A stretch of 34,944 bases of DNA from Deltaproteobacteria bacterium (GCA_016218815.1 JACRCX010000113.1:1-34944); one strand, 5' to 3'. Counted from the first letter of the stretch, positions 15,630 to 24,013 are shown. The notes: generated from the letters alone by a model not told the origin. Made by a program: numbers and translations.

Positions 15630-16993
15630 GCCAGACTCCCGGCCAGGGCCATCAGGTCCGCGACCGTCCGGCGCGCGTCCGCCCGTTCGTCCGGCGGCTG
15701 GCCCAGGAAGGCCTCGATCCGCGGCAGCGCCGCCAGGACCCGGTCCAGCGCCGGCTCGGCCCCGGGACGGTGCGCCCCGAGCTGGATCAGCTCGCGCTTC
15801 GCCTCGTAGCGCTCGATCGCCGCCCGCAGGATCCCTGCCGCCCGCCGGTGGTCGGCGCCGGCGACCGCCGGCATGACGCGGGAAAGCGAGCGCAACGGGT
15901 CGATCGCCGGCCAGCGCCCGCGGGCAGCGAGGCCGCGGTCCAGGACGATGTGGCCGTCCAGGATCCCGCGCACTTCGTCCGCGATCGGCTCGTCCAGGTC
16001 GTCGCCCTCGACCAGCACCGTGTAGACACCGGTCACCGCGCCTCGCCTGGCCCGGCCGGCGCGTTCGAGCAGCCCGGGCAGGTCGGCCAGGACGCTGGGC
16101 GGATACCCGCGCCGCGCCGGAAGCTCACCCGACGCCAGGGCGACCTCGCGCAGCGCCCGGGCATAGCGGGTCACGGAATCGACGAGCAGCAGCACGGAGC
16201 GCCCCTCGTCGCGGAAGTACTCGGCCACCGCCGTGGCCGCGCGCGCCGCGCGGATCCGTCGCAAAGCCGGCTCGTCGCTCGTCGCCACCACGACGACCGA
16301 GCGCGCCCGGCCATCGGGGCCCAGGCACGTCTCCAGGAAGTCGTTCACCTCCCTCCCGCGCTCGCCGACCAGCCCCACCACGATGACGTCGGCGCCGGCG
16401 AAGCGGGCGATCTGGCCGAGCAGGGTGCTCTTGCCGACTCCGCTGCCGGCGAAGAGGCCCAGCCGCTGGCCGACGCCGAAGGTGGCGAGGGCGTCGAGAG
16501 CGCGGACGCCGGTGGAGAGCGCGACGTCGATGCGGGGACGGTCGAGCGCGGGGGGCGGTGCGGCGCGCAGCGGCCGCGGTACGCCGCGGACCGGCGGACC
16601 GGCGTCGAGCGGCCGGCCGAAGGGATCGAGGACCCGGCCGAGCAGCCCGGCGGAGCAGGGGATGCCCGCCGCCGCCGGCGCCGGCTCCACCGGGTCCCCG
16701 GGACCGAGATCCTCGACCGTGCCGTAGGGCAGGCAGACGACGCGATCCTCGCGGAAGGCGACGACCTCCGCGAGCAGATCCTCGTGCGCGCGCCGCCTGA
16801 CCGCGAGAAGGTCGCCGACGCGGGCACCCGGCAGGGAGACCTCGAGCGCCAGACCGGTGACCGCGCGCAGCGTCCCGCGGACCGGTTCGGCCTCGGCCCC
16901 AGCCACGCGCCGCAGCAGCTCGGCCAGCGCCGGCGTCGTCGCCGTTCCGCCCTCCTCGCGCCGACTGCTCGTGCCGCCCGACTCCAACTCCAC
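15626..16993 (-). CDS. FliI/SctN-family type III secretion ATPase
   Basis: A 455-residue hexameric-ATPase subunit of the type III export family, which unfolds substrates at the cytoplasmic face of flagellar or injectisome export gates. The N-terminal beta-barrel domain is followed by Walker A GSGVGKST at 183-190, the GLVGERGREVNDF segment with catalytic Glu211, and Walker B LLLVD at 268-272 running into SVTRYARALREV. RRGYPPSVLADLPGLLERAG and the late DEVRGILDGHIVLDRGLA are family hallmarks that separate it from F1 beta subunits and Rho. FliI and SctN cannot be told apart by eye. No other flagellar gene is in the window, but an SctI-like gene lies at 24090. The start is GTG 16993 behind GGGAAG. 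Confidence 0.9.
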   Translation of the reverse strand: MELESGGTSSRREEGGTATTPALAELLRRVAGAEAEPVRGTLRAVTGLALEVSLPGARVGDLLAVRRRAHEDLLAEVVAFREDRVVCLPYGTVEDLGPGDPVEPAPAAAGIPCSAGLLGRVLDPFGRPLDAGPPVRGVPRPLRAAPPPALDRPRIDVALSTGVRALDALATFGVGQRLGLFAGSGVGKSTLLGQIARFAGADVIVVGLVGERGREVNDFLETCLGPDGRARSVVVVATSDEPALRRIRAARAATAVAEYFRDEGRSVLLLVDSVTRYARALREVALASGELPARRGYPPSVLADLPGLLERAGRARRGAVTGVYTVLVEGDDLDEPIADEVRGILDGHIVLDRGLAARGRWPAIDPLRSLSRVMPAVAGADHRRAAGILRAAIERYEAKRELIQLGAHRPGAEPALDRVLAALPRIEAFLGQPPDERADARRTVADLMALAGSLA

Positions 16994-17018
16994 CTGCTTC
17001 CCGCCGCGCGCCGGGGTC

Positions 17019-18146
17019 TCAGCCCCGCAGCTTGTCTCGCAGCTTGTCCAGGAAGGACTTGCGTTTCGGATGCGTGGTCCGCGCGTCGCCGTCCCCGCCC
17101 CCGTTGCCGAAGCTCGCCGCCAGTTCCTCGACCAGCTCGCGCTGCCGCCCCGTGAGCTCGGTCGGTACCTCGAGATCGACGTGCACGTACTGGTCGCCCT
17201 GGCCGTAGTCGCGGTGCGCCAGACCCTTGCCGCGGACGCGGTACGTCTGGCCGGGCTGGGTGCCCGCCTTCAGCTTGAGGTCGACGTCGCCCCAGAGCGT
17301 GGGCACCTGCACGGAGCCGCCCAGCGCGGCCTGCGGAAAGGTCACGGGGAATACGATGTGCACGTCGTCACCGTCGCGCTTGAACACGGGGTGCTCGCGC
17401 ACGACGATGCGCAGCACCAAGTCGCCGGGAGGAATCCCGTGCGCGCCGGCGTCGCCGCCGCCCTGCATCACGACCGCCTGCCCCGACTCGATCCCGGCCG
17501 GGATGGAGACGGGGACCTTGGCTTCCTTGCGCACCGTTCCCGTCCCCTCGCAGTCGGCGCACGGTCTGGTCACCACCTGGCCCGAGCCGTCGCAGACGTT
17601 GCACGGGCGCGCCAGGACGAAGAAGCCCTGCTGGATGCGGCGCTGGCCGGAGCCGCCGCAGGTCGCACAGGTCCGGCTCTTGGCGCCTTCCGCCGCGCCG
17701 CTGCCGCCGCAGGTGCCGCACGGGACGCGGCGTGTCAGGTCCAGCTCGCGGTCGACGCCGCGCGCCGCCTCCTCCAGGTCGAGCACGATGTCCACGCGCA
17801 GGTCGCGGCCGCGCCGCTGCCGCCGTTCGCGCCCCATCCCGAGGACGTCGCCGAAGATCGACTCGAAGAAGTCGGCCACGTTCTGGACATCGACGTCCTG
17901 GAACGGCGAGCCGGCGGCACCGCCGGCGGCGGCGTGCCCGAACCGGTCATAGCGTGCCCGCTTGGCCGCGTCGCCCAGCACCTGGTACGCCTCGGCCAGC
18001 TCCTTGAACCTCTCCTCGGCCTTGGGGTCTCCCGGGTTCTTGTCCGGGTGGTACTGGATGGCAAGCTTCCGGTAGCTGCGCTTGAGCTCCTCGGGACTGG
18101 CGTCCCGTTCCACTCCAAGCACCTCGTAGTAGTCCCGGCGGGGCAT
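17019..18146 (-). CDS. dnaJ: Chaperone protein DnaJ
   Basis: An Hsp40 co-chaperone that stimulates DnaK ATPase and delivers unfolded substrates. The 375-residue chain has a J domain (residues 1-70, HPD at 33-35), a short non-canonical G/F-like linker (GHAAAGGAAGSPFQDVDVQ), four zinc-finger repeats (CGTCGGSG, CATCGGSG, CNVCDGSG, CADCEGTG) and two C-terminal beta domains ending in a Lys/Arg-rich tail. I chose ATG 18146 (MPRRDYYEVLG). A TATGCT -10 box ends 10 bases upstream, and the alternative ATG 18161 overlaps that box. The SctN-like ATPase begins 25 bases downstream on the same strand, so co-transcription is likely. dnaK and grpE are not in the window. Confidence 0.95.
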   Translation of the reverse strand: MPRRDYYEVLGVERDASPEELKRSYRKLAIQYHPDKNPGDPKAEERFKELAEAYQVLGDAAKRARYDRFGHAAAGGAAGSPFQDVDVQNVADFFESIFGDVLGMGRERRQRRGRDLRVDIVLDLEEAARGVDRELDLTRRVPCGTCGGSGAAEGAKSRTCATCGGSGQRRIQQGFFVLARPCNVCDGSGQVVTRPCADCEGTGTVRKEAKVPVSIPAGIESGQAVVMQGGGDAGAHGIPPGDLVLRIVVREHPVFKRDGDDVHIVFPVTFPQAALGGSVQVPTLWGDVDLKLKAGTQPGQTYRVRGKGLAHRDYGQGDQYVHVDLEVPTELTGRQRELVEELAASFGNGGGDGDARTTHPKRKSFLDKLRDKLRG

Positions 18147-18205
18147 GTCGGGCGGCAGCATAGAACGAGCGGCGGGGTGGTGGGAAGTGCGCGGCGGCGG
18201 GCCAT

Positions 18206-18234
18206 TTGCGCGAGCCGGGGGAACCGGGTATACA
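18206..18234 (+). promoter_or_regulatory. Promoter of the 18314 lipoprotein
   Basis: TTGCGC (18206-18211), 17 bases, TATACA (18229-18234). The predicted start near 18241 leaves a ~70-base leader containing a small GACGC-GAAG-GCGTC hairpin (18256-18269) and GGAGGAGG before the ATG. Confidence 0.6.
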
Positions 18235-18313
18235 TCGGTCCGGAAGTGAGTCCGGGACGCGAAGGCGTCGCGCGCGCGGCGCGCGAGCCGCCGGCGTCGC
18301 GGAGGAGGTCGGC

Positions 18314-18889
18314 ATGGTGCGCAAGGTCACGTTCCTCGTCCTGCTCGGCGCGAGCCTCGCCGGCGTGGTCTCCTGCGGGTCGGAGGAGACGATCCGGGTC
18401 GATCTGCTGCCGCCCGGCAACGCCCGCGGCTCGGCCGCCACCGGGATGTACGCCTGGTCGGAGGAGATCGCGGCGACCGACTGCCCGGCGACGGTGACCG
18501 TGGGTGGAGTCACCGTCGGCCTGCCGCGCAAGGAGCAGGAGTTCTCCGCGTGCGGCGACGTGGTGCACGACGAGGGCTACTACGCGATCGACCTGTTCGT
18601 CTTCTCGGGGCCGGCCGGGGTGACTCGCCCGGAGTTCGTCGCCGACGGCGGCCTGTGGCAGGAAGGGCAGTTCCGTATCGGCGGCATCTTCGCCTTCGGC
18701 ACCGGTGTCACCGCCCGGGCGCTGCTCGACGGCCAGTACCTCCCCCCCTCGGGCACCGAGGTCGCCCGTTCGTTCGAGGGTGACGGGCTGATCCAGGTCT
18801 TCCAGACGGGGACGGGGGGCGAGACCTACCTGTGCGAGATCCGGACGCGCTTCAACGCGCACCGGGAGCCGGGCTGCGGCGCCGACTGA
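18314..18889 (+). CDS. Lipoprotein of unknown function
   Basis: A 191-residue product starting at ATG behind GGAGGAGG. Residues 1-20 form a lipoprotein signal ending LAGVVSC, with Cys21 the predicted lipidation site. The mature part looks like a compact beta-rich domain with several Cys residues (ATDCPATVTVGGVTVG, FSACGDVVHDEGYYAIDLFV, ETYLCEIRTRF, PGCGAD) that could form disulfides in the periplasm. I recognise no family. Its last 38 bases overlap the end of the converging flippase-like gene. Confidence 0.8.
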   Translation: MVRKVTFLVLLGASLAGVVSCGSEETIRVDLLPPGNARGSAATGMYAWSEEIAATDCPATVTVGGVTVGLPRKEQEFSACGDVVHDEGYYAIDLFVFSGPAGVTRPEFVADGGLWQEGQFRIGGIFAFGTGVTARALLDGQYLPPSGTEVARSFEGDGLIQVFQTGTGGETYLCEIRTRFNAHREPGCGAD

Positions 18890-19856
18890 ACGCCGTCCAG
18901 GAGATCCCCGCCAGGATTCCCGCCGCCAGGAACGTCACGCCGCTCAGGACCAGCGCGGAGGCCACCGCGGACCCGGCGGGCACTCCGACCAGCACGAAGC
19001 CCGCCGTCCAGCCCGCTTCCAGCGTCCCGAAGCTGCCGACGCCGGGCAACGGAACCACGGATGCCAGGACGGCCAGCGTCGAGCCGACGACGACCTCGGC
19101 CGGGCCGACGGCGACGCCGAACGCCGCGACGGCGCACCAGAACGCGGCGACCGTCGGGAGCCATTGCAAGACCGTCCACGCCGCGGCGCCGGCGAACGCC
19201 CGCCGCGACACGCGCCGCACCTCGTCCAGCACCCCGGCCGCGCGCTCCAGCCGCTGGGACCATGCCGGCCGGCGGACCGCGAGGCGCACCGCCAGGCGCC
19301 GCGCCGCGTACCCCGCGAGCGACGGCAGGAACAGGTAGCCCGCGAGCAGCACCGGCAGCAGCGCCGCGAGCAGCACGGTCCCCACCGGGCCGACCGCGGC
19401 GCGCGCCGCCGGGACGGCGAGCAGAGCGGCCAGGAACGACAGGACGACGAAGACCAGATCGAGCAGCCGGCAGAGCACGACGAGCGCGAAGCCCTGGACG
19501 AAGGGCGCGCCGGACAGCCGGCGCACCAGCACGGGGAACGCCAGCTCGCCGGTCCGGAGCGGCAGCACGCGGTTGAGGAACTGGTGGATGCCCGACACGC
19601 CGATCAATACGTGCAGGGGGAGGTCCACCCCCAGGGCGCGGAACCGGGCCGCGCGGGCGACGAAGCTGAGCGCGTAGGCGGCGAGCAGGGGAGCGAGCCA
19701 CGCGGGGTCGAGGCGGCCCATGGCCGCGGCGACGTCCGCGAACGGCACGGCCAGGGCGATGAGCACGCCCAGTCCGGCCGTCACGGTCACGGCGGCGGCG
19801 ATGCGCCCGACGCGCCGGCGCGGCGTCAGCTCTTGCGGCACAACGCGATCGTCCAC
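18852..19856 (-). CDS. Flippase-like/lysylphosphatidylglycerol-synthase-type membrane protein
   Basis: A ~334-residue protein with about seven or eight hydrophobic helices, resembling the LPG_synthase_TM family (the membrane half of MprF and relatives, often near glycosyl- or methyltransferases). Recognisable stretches are ALSFVARAARFRALG, GIHQFLNRVLPLRTGELAFP with the family's RxGE-like polar motif, and ASVVPLPGVGSFGTLEAGW. These proteins are thought to move lipid-linked substrates across the inner membrane. The start is uncertain: GTG 19856 or GTG 19841, both overlapping the upstream methyltransferase by 16-31 bases, so the genes are coupled. The stop lies 38 bases inside the converging lipoprotein gene. 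Confidence 0.8.
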   Translation of the reverse strand: MDDRVVPQELTPRRRVGRIAAAVTVTAGLGVLIALAVPFADVAAAMGRLDPAWLAPLLAAYALSFVARAARFRALGVDLPLHVLIGVSGIHQFLNRVLPLRTGELAFPVLVRRLSGAPFVQGFALVVLCRLLDLVFVVLSFLAALLAVPAARAAVGPVGTVLLAALLPVLLAGYLFLPSLAGYAARRLAVRLAVRRPAWSQRLERAAGVLDEVRRVSRRAFAGAAAWTVLQWLPTVAAFWCAVAAFGVAVGPAEVVVGSTLAVLASVVPLPGVGSFGTLEAGWTAGFVLVGVPAGSAVASALVLSGVTFLAAGILAGISWTAFSRRRSPAPGAR

Positions 19857-20449
19857 GGCACGGGTCCTCGCACCTCCTCGATCCGCCCTGCCGTGCGGAC
19901 GAGGTCCAGGAAATCGCTCCGGGACCAGTGCTGCCGGTGTCCCGGGGTATTGCCGAGGTCCGCGAGGTAGCGGAGCCGTGCGACGTTGAGCGCCCGCCAC
20001 AAGGGTTCGCGCGGCACGCTCGCCAGGATCCAGGCCCCGCTCACGCGGCGCATCTCCCGCAGCGCGCGCCCGGGCTCCTCGAGATGCTCGAGGACCTCGC
20101 AGGCGACGACGAGGTCGAAAGCTTCGTCGCGGAACGGCAGCACCGCGGCGTCGACCTGGGCGCCGAACGCCTCCGGCAGGCGACCGCCCGCGCAGCGGAC
20201 GCACGAGGCGGCGAGGTCCGTCGCCACGCACAACTCGGGTCGCAGCGCCTCGATTACGCGGCACGTCACCTCGCCCTCGCCGGCCCCCAGCTCGAGCACG
20301 CGGCGGGCGCACGTGCGACGCGCCAGCTCGGCGACGGCGTCCAGGAAGCCGTTCACGAGGAACCGTGCGACGGGATTGCGCGTCGTGTACTTGTCGCCGT
20401 ACGTGCCGGCGGGCCGCAGGCCTGGCGCCATGACGGCCGACGCTATCAT
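19826..20449 (-). CDS. Class I SAM-dependent methyltransferase
   Basis: A 207-residue (or 201-residue) protein. Motif I is VLELGAGEGEVT near residue 51. The acidic motif II reads LCVATDL, DAAVLPFRDEAFDLVVACEVLEHLEEP matches the ubiE/type-11 pattern, and a WILASVPREPLW strand follows. The N-terminal GDKYTTRNPVARFLVNGF is typical of small-molecule or lipid-linked-sugar methyltransferases. The start may be ATG 20449 or ATG 20431; the latter has TAGCGT 8 bases upstream, which would fit a leaderless start. The gene overlaps the flippase-like gene and follows the pseudouridine synthase by 10 bases. Pairing with a flippase-like protein suggests a lipid or cell-surface substrate. Confidence 0.85.
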   Translation of the reverse strand: MIASAVMAPGLRPAGTYGDKYTTRNPVARFLVNGFLDAVAELARRTCARRVLELGAGEGEVTCRVIEALRPELCVATDLAASCVRCAGGRLPEAFGAQVDAAVLPFRDEAFDLVVACEVLEHLEEPGRALREMRRVSGAWILASVPREPLWRALNVARLRYLADLGNTPGHRQHWSRSDFLDLVRTAGRIEEVRGPVPWTIALCRKS

Positions 20450-20459
20450 GGGGGGACCG

Positions 20460-21437
20460 CTACGGCCACTCGGCGGGCTCGTCCCGGCCCAGCGACGGCA
20501 GCGCGTCGCGCCAGTCCGGCCCCGCGTACCGTTCGATCAGCGACGCCATGTCCTGCGGGATCGGGGCGACGAAACGCCGGCGATCGCCGAGAGTGGGGTG
20601 GGGCAGGGCGACGGTCCAGGCGTGCAGCGCATGGCGTTCCAGGACCAGCCGGGCACGCAGCTCGTCCGTCAGCCGCCGCTCGCCCGCGATCCACTCCAGG
20701 AACAGCTCGCCGTCCGCGTCGTAGATCTTGTCGCCCACGACCGGGCAGCCGATCGCGGCCAGGTGGGCGCGGATCTGGTGCTGGCGTCCCGTCTTCGGCT
20801 CCGCCGCGACCAGCGCGTACGGCCCCGCGACGAGCAGCGTCCGGTAGACCGTGCGCGCCGGCAGGCCGTCGGCCCGGGTCTCCATCCGGATGTGGATCCG
20901 CGCCGACCGGGCGGGACCCAACGGCAGGTCGATGCGGCCGGCCTCCGGCTCCGGCCGGCCCCGCACCAGCGCCAGGTACAGCTTCTCCACCTCGCGCCGC
21001 TCGAACAACCCCTTGAGGCTCCGATCCGCCTCCAGGGTCCGGGTCGCCAGGACGATGCCGCTCGTCTCGCGGTCGATGCGGTGCCCCAGGCGAGGCACGC
21101 AGCCCGGATGGCGCCGGCGGAGGAACTCGGTCACCGTGTGTTCGCGGTGGCGCGACGTCGGATGGGCGGTCATCCCGGGCGGCTTGTCCAGGACGATCAG
21201 CGAGTCGTCCTCGTGGAGCACGAGCACCGGGGCGGTCGGCGCGGGCGGCGGCGCGACCGGGCGCCGGAAGATCCAGACCACCTCGCCCGCGCACACGCGG
21301 TGCGAGGGACGCAGCCGCCGACCGCCGCGGTCGGAGGCGCCCTCCAGGACGATGCGCCGGGCGCGGCTGCGCGAGACCCAGCGGATGCGGGCCGAAAGGA
21401 AGCGGTCCAGGCGGAGGCCGGCGCTCTCGCGGGGCAC
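20460..21437 (-). CDS. RluA-family pseudouridine synthase with S4 domain
   Basis: The enzyme isomerises uridine to pseudouridine in rRNA or tRNA. The N-terminus is an S4 RNA-binding domain (LRLDRFLSARIRWVSRSRAR). The catalytic domain has LIVLDKPPGMTAHP, HRIDRETSGIVLATR with catalytic Asp122, EKLYLALVRG and the late KTGRQHQIRAHL. The frame is open back into rpmB with no ATG or GTG, so GTG 21437 is the first normal start and gives a typical RluC/RluD-like N-terminus and a 325-residue length. No Shine-Dalgarno is visible. It lies 95 bases downstream of rpmB on the same strand, so both probably come from the rpmB promoter. The target uridine cannot be predicted. Confidence 0.85.
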   Translation of the reverse strand: MPRESAGLRLDRFLSARIRWVSRSRARRIVLEGASDRGGRRLRPSHRVCAGEVVWIFRRPVAPPPAPTAPVLVLHEDDSLIVLDKPPGMTAHPTSRHREHTVTEFLRRRHPGCVPRLGHRIDRETSGIVLATRTLEADRSLKGLFERREVEKLYLALVRGRPEPEAGRIDLPLGPARSARIHIRMETRADGLPARTVYRTLLVAGPYALVAAEPKTGRQHQIRAHLAAIGCPVVGDKIYDADGELFLEWIAGERRLTDELRARLVLERHALHAWTVALPHPTLGDRRRFVAPIPQDMASLIERYAGPDWRDALPSLGRDEPAEWP

Positions 21438-21532
21438 GACAAACGGGACGGGTTCCCGCTCGGGGTCGATTCCTTCCGGATGGGGCGGCGGGCGCGGGCG
21501 CGCGGGCTCGCCGGCGGGCGGTTTGCGCGGCG

Positions 21533-21724
21533 TCAGCCGGCCTTGACCACGCGACCGGATCGGATGCAGCGGGTGCAGACGCGCACCCTCTGGACCTTGC
21601 CGTCGACGCGGGCGCGCAGGACCTGCGTGTTGGGGCGCTGCACGCGCTTCGTCTTCCGGTTCGAGTGGCTCACCCGGTTGCCGACCATCCGGCCCTTCCC
21701 GCAGATTTCGCAACGATCCGACAT
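21533..21724 (-). CDS. rpmB: 50S ribosomal protein L28 (zinc-binding form)
   Basis: A 63-residue ribosomal protein starting at ATG behind AAGGAAGGG. The L28 core reads GNRVSHSNRKTKRVQRPNTQ. It carries both Cys pairs of the C+ form (CEIC near the start and CTRC near residue 53), so a bound zinc is expected. Its promoter is recognisable at 21801-21829, with a ~70-base leader. An RluA-type synthase follows downstream. Confidence 0.95.
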   Translation of the reverse strand: MSDRCEICGKGRMVGNRVSHSNRKTKRVQRPNTQVLRARVDGKVQRVRVCTRCIRSGRVVKAG

Positions 21725-21800
21725 CGGTTCCCTTCCTTGATCCGCTCCCGACGTCCCCGGGGGCCGTCCCCGCGGCCGCGTCTCCGCCGAAGCGGACCGC

Positions 21801-21829
21801 CTCTTACCACGCGCCCCAGGCTCCGTCAA
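21801..21829 (-). promoter_or_regulatory. rpmB promoter
   Basis: On the minus strand, TTGACG (21829-21824), 17 bases, TAAGAG (21806-21801). Predicted start near 21794. The leader is GC-rich and could fold, leaving room for regulation. Confidence 0.6.
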
Positions 21830-21851
21830 ACACGAGCGACCATCGACCTCC

Positions 21852-21880
21852 TTGACGATCCACCCCCGTCCGGTCAGGAT
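21852..21880 (+). promoter_or_regulatory. Possible leaderless promoter of the 21887 barrel gene
   Basis: TTGACG (21852-21857), 17 bases, CAGGAT (21875-21880), then 6 bases to GTG 21887. The -10 match is weak, but the spacing equals that of the stronger leaderless promoters here. The same AGGAT-G could instead act as a ribosome-binding site. Confidence 0.35.
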
Positions 21881-21886
21881 GGGGGC

Positions 21887-22477
21887 GTGGTCCGGTGCAG
21901 AGCAGCGGGGATCCTTCTGGCCGCCCTGGTCTCCGGCGCAGCCGTCCTGGCGCCGGCACCCGCCGCGGCGCGGGAGAGGGTGTCGCTCTCGTTCGGCTTC
22001 GGCTGGGTCTCGCCGCTTGCCGATCCGGACCTCGCGGAGGGCTTCGGAGGCGGCTCGACCCTCTTCGTGCGCCTGCACGAGTGGTTCGGCGCGCGGCTGT
22101 CCATCGATGTCGCGCAACACGATTTCGAGGGCGCGCTGTCGAACATCCCCTACCCGTACACCAACGGCGACGTCGCCTTCGGACCGGTCTTCGAGGTGAC
22201 GCCGCGGGATTCGCCGTTCGCCGTGCGCCTCTTTGCCGAGACCGGCGCCTACTGGTCGTCGTACGTCCTCGGCCTCATCTGGACCTGGGGCCTCGATTTC
22301 GGCTCCACCTTCCTCTGGCGCATCACGGACTACCTCGGTGCCCAGGCCGAGTGGCGCTATCACCTGTACAACCTGACCTCGCTGGAAGACCAGGAGCTGC
22401 TCTGCCCAACGACCCTGCGGCCCCTCGGCGTGCTCGATCGAATGGACCTCGTCTTCTCCGTGGTCATGGCGATGTGA
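21887..22477 (+). CDS. Small outer-membrane beta-barrel protein
   Basis: A 196-residue product starting at GTG. The signal peptide is GILLAALVSGAAVLAPAPAAA with cleavage before RERVSLSFG. The mature part alternates polar and hydrophobic residues over ~10-20-residue strands rich in aromatics (STLFVRLHEWFGARLSIDVA, WTWGLDFGSTFLWRITDYLG), as in OmpW/OmpX-like eight-stranded barrels. The last residues (LVFSVVMAM) lack the usual terminal Phe. A lipoprotein gene begins one base after its stop, so the two form an envelope operon. No family assignment is possible by eye. Confidence 0.65.
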   Translation: MVRCRAAGILLAALVSGAAVLAPAPAAARERVSLSFGFGWVSPLADPDLAEGFGGGSTLFVRLHEWFGARLSIDVAQHDFEGALSNIPYPYTNGDVAFGPVFEVTPRDSPFAVRLFAETGAYWSSYVLGLIWTWGLDFGSTFLWRITDYLGAQAEWRYHLYNLTSLEDQELLCPTTLRPLGVLDRMDLVFSVVMAM

Positions 22478-22478
22478 A

Positions 22479-23249
22479 ATGCGCAGCTCTCTACTGGTTG
22501 TCGTGTTGCTGGTCGCCGGCTGCAATCTGGAGTTGACGTTCGACCCCCCGACGTACGACCAGCTCGACGACGCCGAACGCTCGGCCGCCGATCGCATCTT
22601 CGCCCGGCTGCAAGCCTACGACGCGCGACTCCGGGGTTACGGTGCCGGGACCTACTCCCTGGGGCCGATCGCCCAGGAGAAGGACCGGGTCGATGTCTCC
22701 GTCGTGAGCTTCTGGGTGATGGTCAACCTCGGCGACGACCGCATCCACCTGACCGTTTGGGAGAACCTGACCGACGACCAGCGCGCGCACTACGCGTCGT
22801 GGTTCGGCGAGTCGGCCGAGGCCGCCGTACAGCGTTACGGGTACCAGTTCTACGAGTTCATGGCGCTCCATCTGGCCGGCGTCCAGACCGTCTACGCCGT
22901 GCAGGGAGTCACCTGGGTCTACGAGAACCGTCACATGTTCAACGTCGACCGCGACGCCGAGCGCCTCGTCGACAACTACCTCGCCGAGACCGATCCGGGC
23001 CTGTACAACTTCATCTGGTCCACCTGCGGGTCCATCCGCGGCGTCTACGACGCCCGCTTCGGACCCTGGTTCGGAATGGAGGCCTACGGTGATCACGTGC
23101 GCGAGCTGACCGATCCGCACGATCCGGCAGGCCAGATCTACATGATCTGTCGGCACCTGGAGGCAGCCGACGAGCGGCGCCGGACCATGTTCTCCAGCTT
23201 TGCCGCCGAGGTCGACGTGCTGGAGCGGCAGCGCAGCGGCGACTACTAG
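22479..23249 (+). CDS. Lipoprotein of unknown function downstream of the barrel gene
   Basis: A 256-residue product with a short lipoprotein signal (MRSSLLVVVLLVAGC; Cys15 lipidated). The mature protein is unusually rich in aromatic and acidic residues (DDQRAHYASWFGESAEAA, QRYGYQFYEFMALHLAG, YNFIWSTCGSIRGVYDARFG) and appears alpha-helical. No family recognised. ATG 22479 follows the barrel-gene stop by one base. Its stop codon shares a CTAG with the stop of converging tsaB. With the barrel it may form an outer-membrane complex, judged only from gene order. Confidence 0.8.
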   Translation: MRSSLLVVVLLVAGCNLELTFDPPTYDQLDDAERSAADRIFARLQAYDARLRGYGAGTYSLGPIAQEKDRVDVSVVSFWVMVNLGDDRIHLTVWENLTDDQRAHYASWFGESAEAAVQRYGYQFYEFMALHLAGVQTVYAVQGVTWVYENRHMFNVDRDAERLVDNYLAETDPGLYNFIWSTCGSIRGVYDARFGPWFGMEAYGDHVRELTDPHDPAGQIYMICRHLEAADERRRTMFSSFAAEVDVLERQRSGDY

Positions 23250-23977
23250 CCGCGGCTGCCCTTCGCCCCGCGCGGCCCGCCCGACGGACGGTTGAACGGC
23301 GGCGGACGGATGTACTCGGGCTCCGCCTCGTCGAGAGCTGCGACGCGACCCGCCAGGAACGCGCGGCGCGCCAGGGCGAGCAGCTCGGGTCCGGGAGGGA
23401 AACGCACCGGAAGGAACGGTGCGCGCACCGGGTCCGCCAGTCCGTCCGGCGGCGCCGCCGCCCCGATCATTGCCCTCGGTCGTGCCAGCCGCCGCGCCGC
23501 CGTCCAGGACGCCAGCTCTCCGGGGTCGAGGATCGCGCGGGCCGTCTCGCGCGGACCCGCCGAGAGTCGTGTCCGCCAGCCGTGCAGGTCGAACGCCTGC
23601 GCGAAGATCTGGCCGCGCTTGGCGTCCAGCACCGCGACGACCGAGCGGCAGCCGCGCACCGCCGCCGCCATCGCCCCGGTGGAGGGGACCAGCACCAGGG
23701 GCAGCCCGAGCGCGAAGGCGTAGCCTTTCGCGGTCGCCAGCGCGATGCGCAGGCCGGTGAACGATCCGGGCCCGCACCCGCAGGCCACGACCTCGAGATC
23801 CTCCGCGCGGACGTCCGCTTCTTGCAGCGCCTCGACGATCCGCGGCACCAGCCCCTCGTCGTACGCCCGCGGTGCAGGCTCGTGGCGGATCGCGAGCGGC
23901 CGGCTGCCGCGACCCACCGCCACGACCGCGGTATCGGTCGACGTGTCGAAGGCCAGGATGAGCGGCGTGCGGGGCAC
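23246..23977 (-). CDS. tsaB: tRNA threonylcarbamoyladenosine biosynthesis protein TsaB
   Basis: TsaB is the non-catalytic ASKHA-fold partner of TsaD in forming t6A37 of ANN-decoding tRNAs. The 243-residue product begins PLILAFDTSTDTAVVAV and carries GCGPGSFTGLRIALATAKG, the family fingerprint, followed by VAVLDAKRGQIFAQ. The Pro/Arg/Gly-rich tail after residue ~225 is longer than usual. The start is GTG 23977: a -10 box ends 6 bases before it and there is no Shine-Dalgarno, so the mRNA is probably leaderless. tsaD, tsaC and tsaE are not in the window. The stop shares CTAG with the converging lipoprotein. Confidence 0.92.
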   Translation of the reverse strand: MPRTPLILAFDTSTDTAVVAVGRGSRPLAIRHEPAPRAYDEGLVPRIVEALQEADVRAEDLEVVACGCGPGSFTGLRIALATAKGYAFALGLPLVLVPSTGAMAAAVRGCRSVVAVLDAKRGQIFAQAFDLHGWRTRLSAGPRETARAILDPGELASWTAARRLARPRAMIGAAAPPDGLADPVRAPFLPVRFPPGPELLALARRAFLAGRVAALDEAEPEYIRPPPFNRPSGGPRGAKGSRG

Positions 23978-23983
23978 GGGGCG

Positions 23984-24013
23984 AGAATAGAGGGACGCGG
24001 CGGATCGACGCAA
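23984..24013 (-). promoter_or_regulatory. Leaderless promoter of tsaB
   Basis: On the minus strand, TTGCGT (24013-24008), 18 bases, TATTCT (23989-23984), then 6 bases (CGCCCC) to GTG 23977. The transcription start would coincide with the start codon. Confidence 0.6.
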
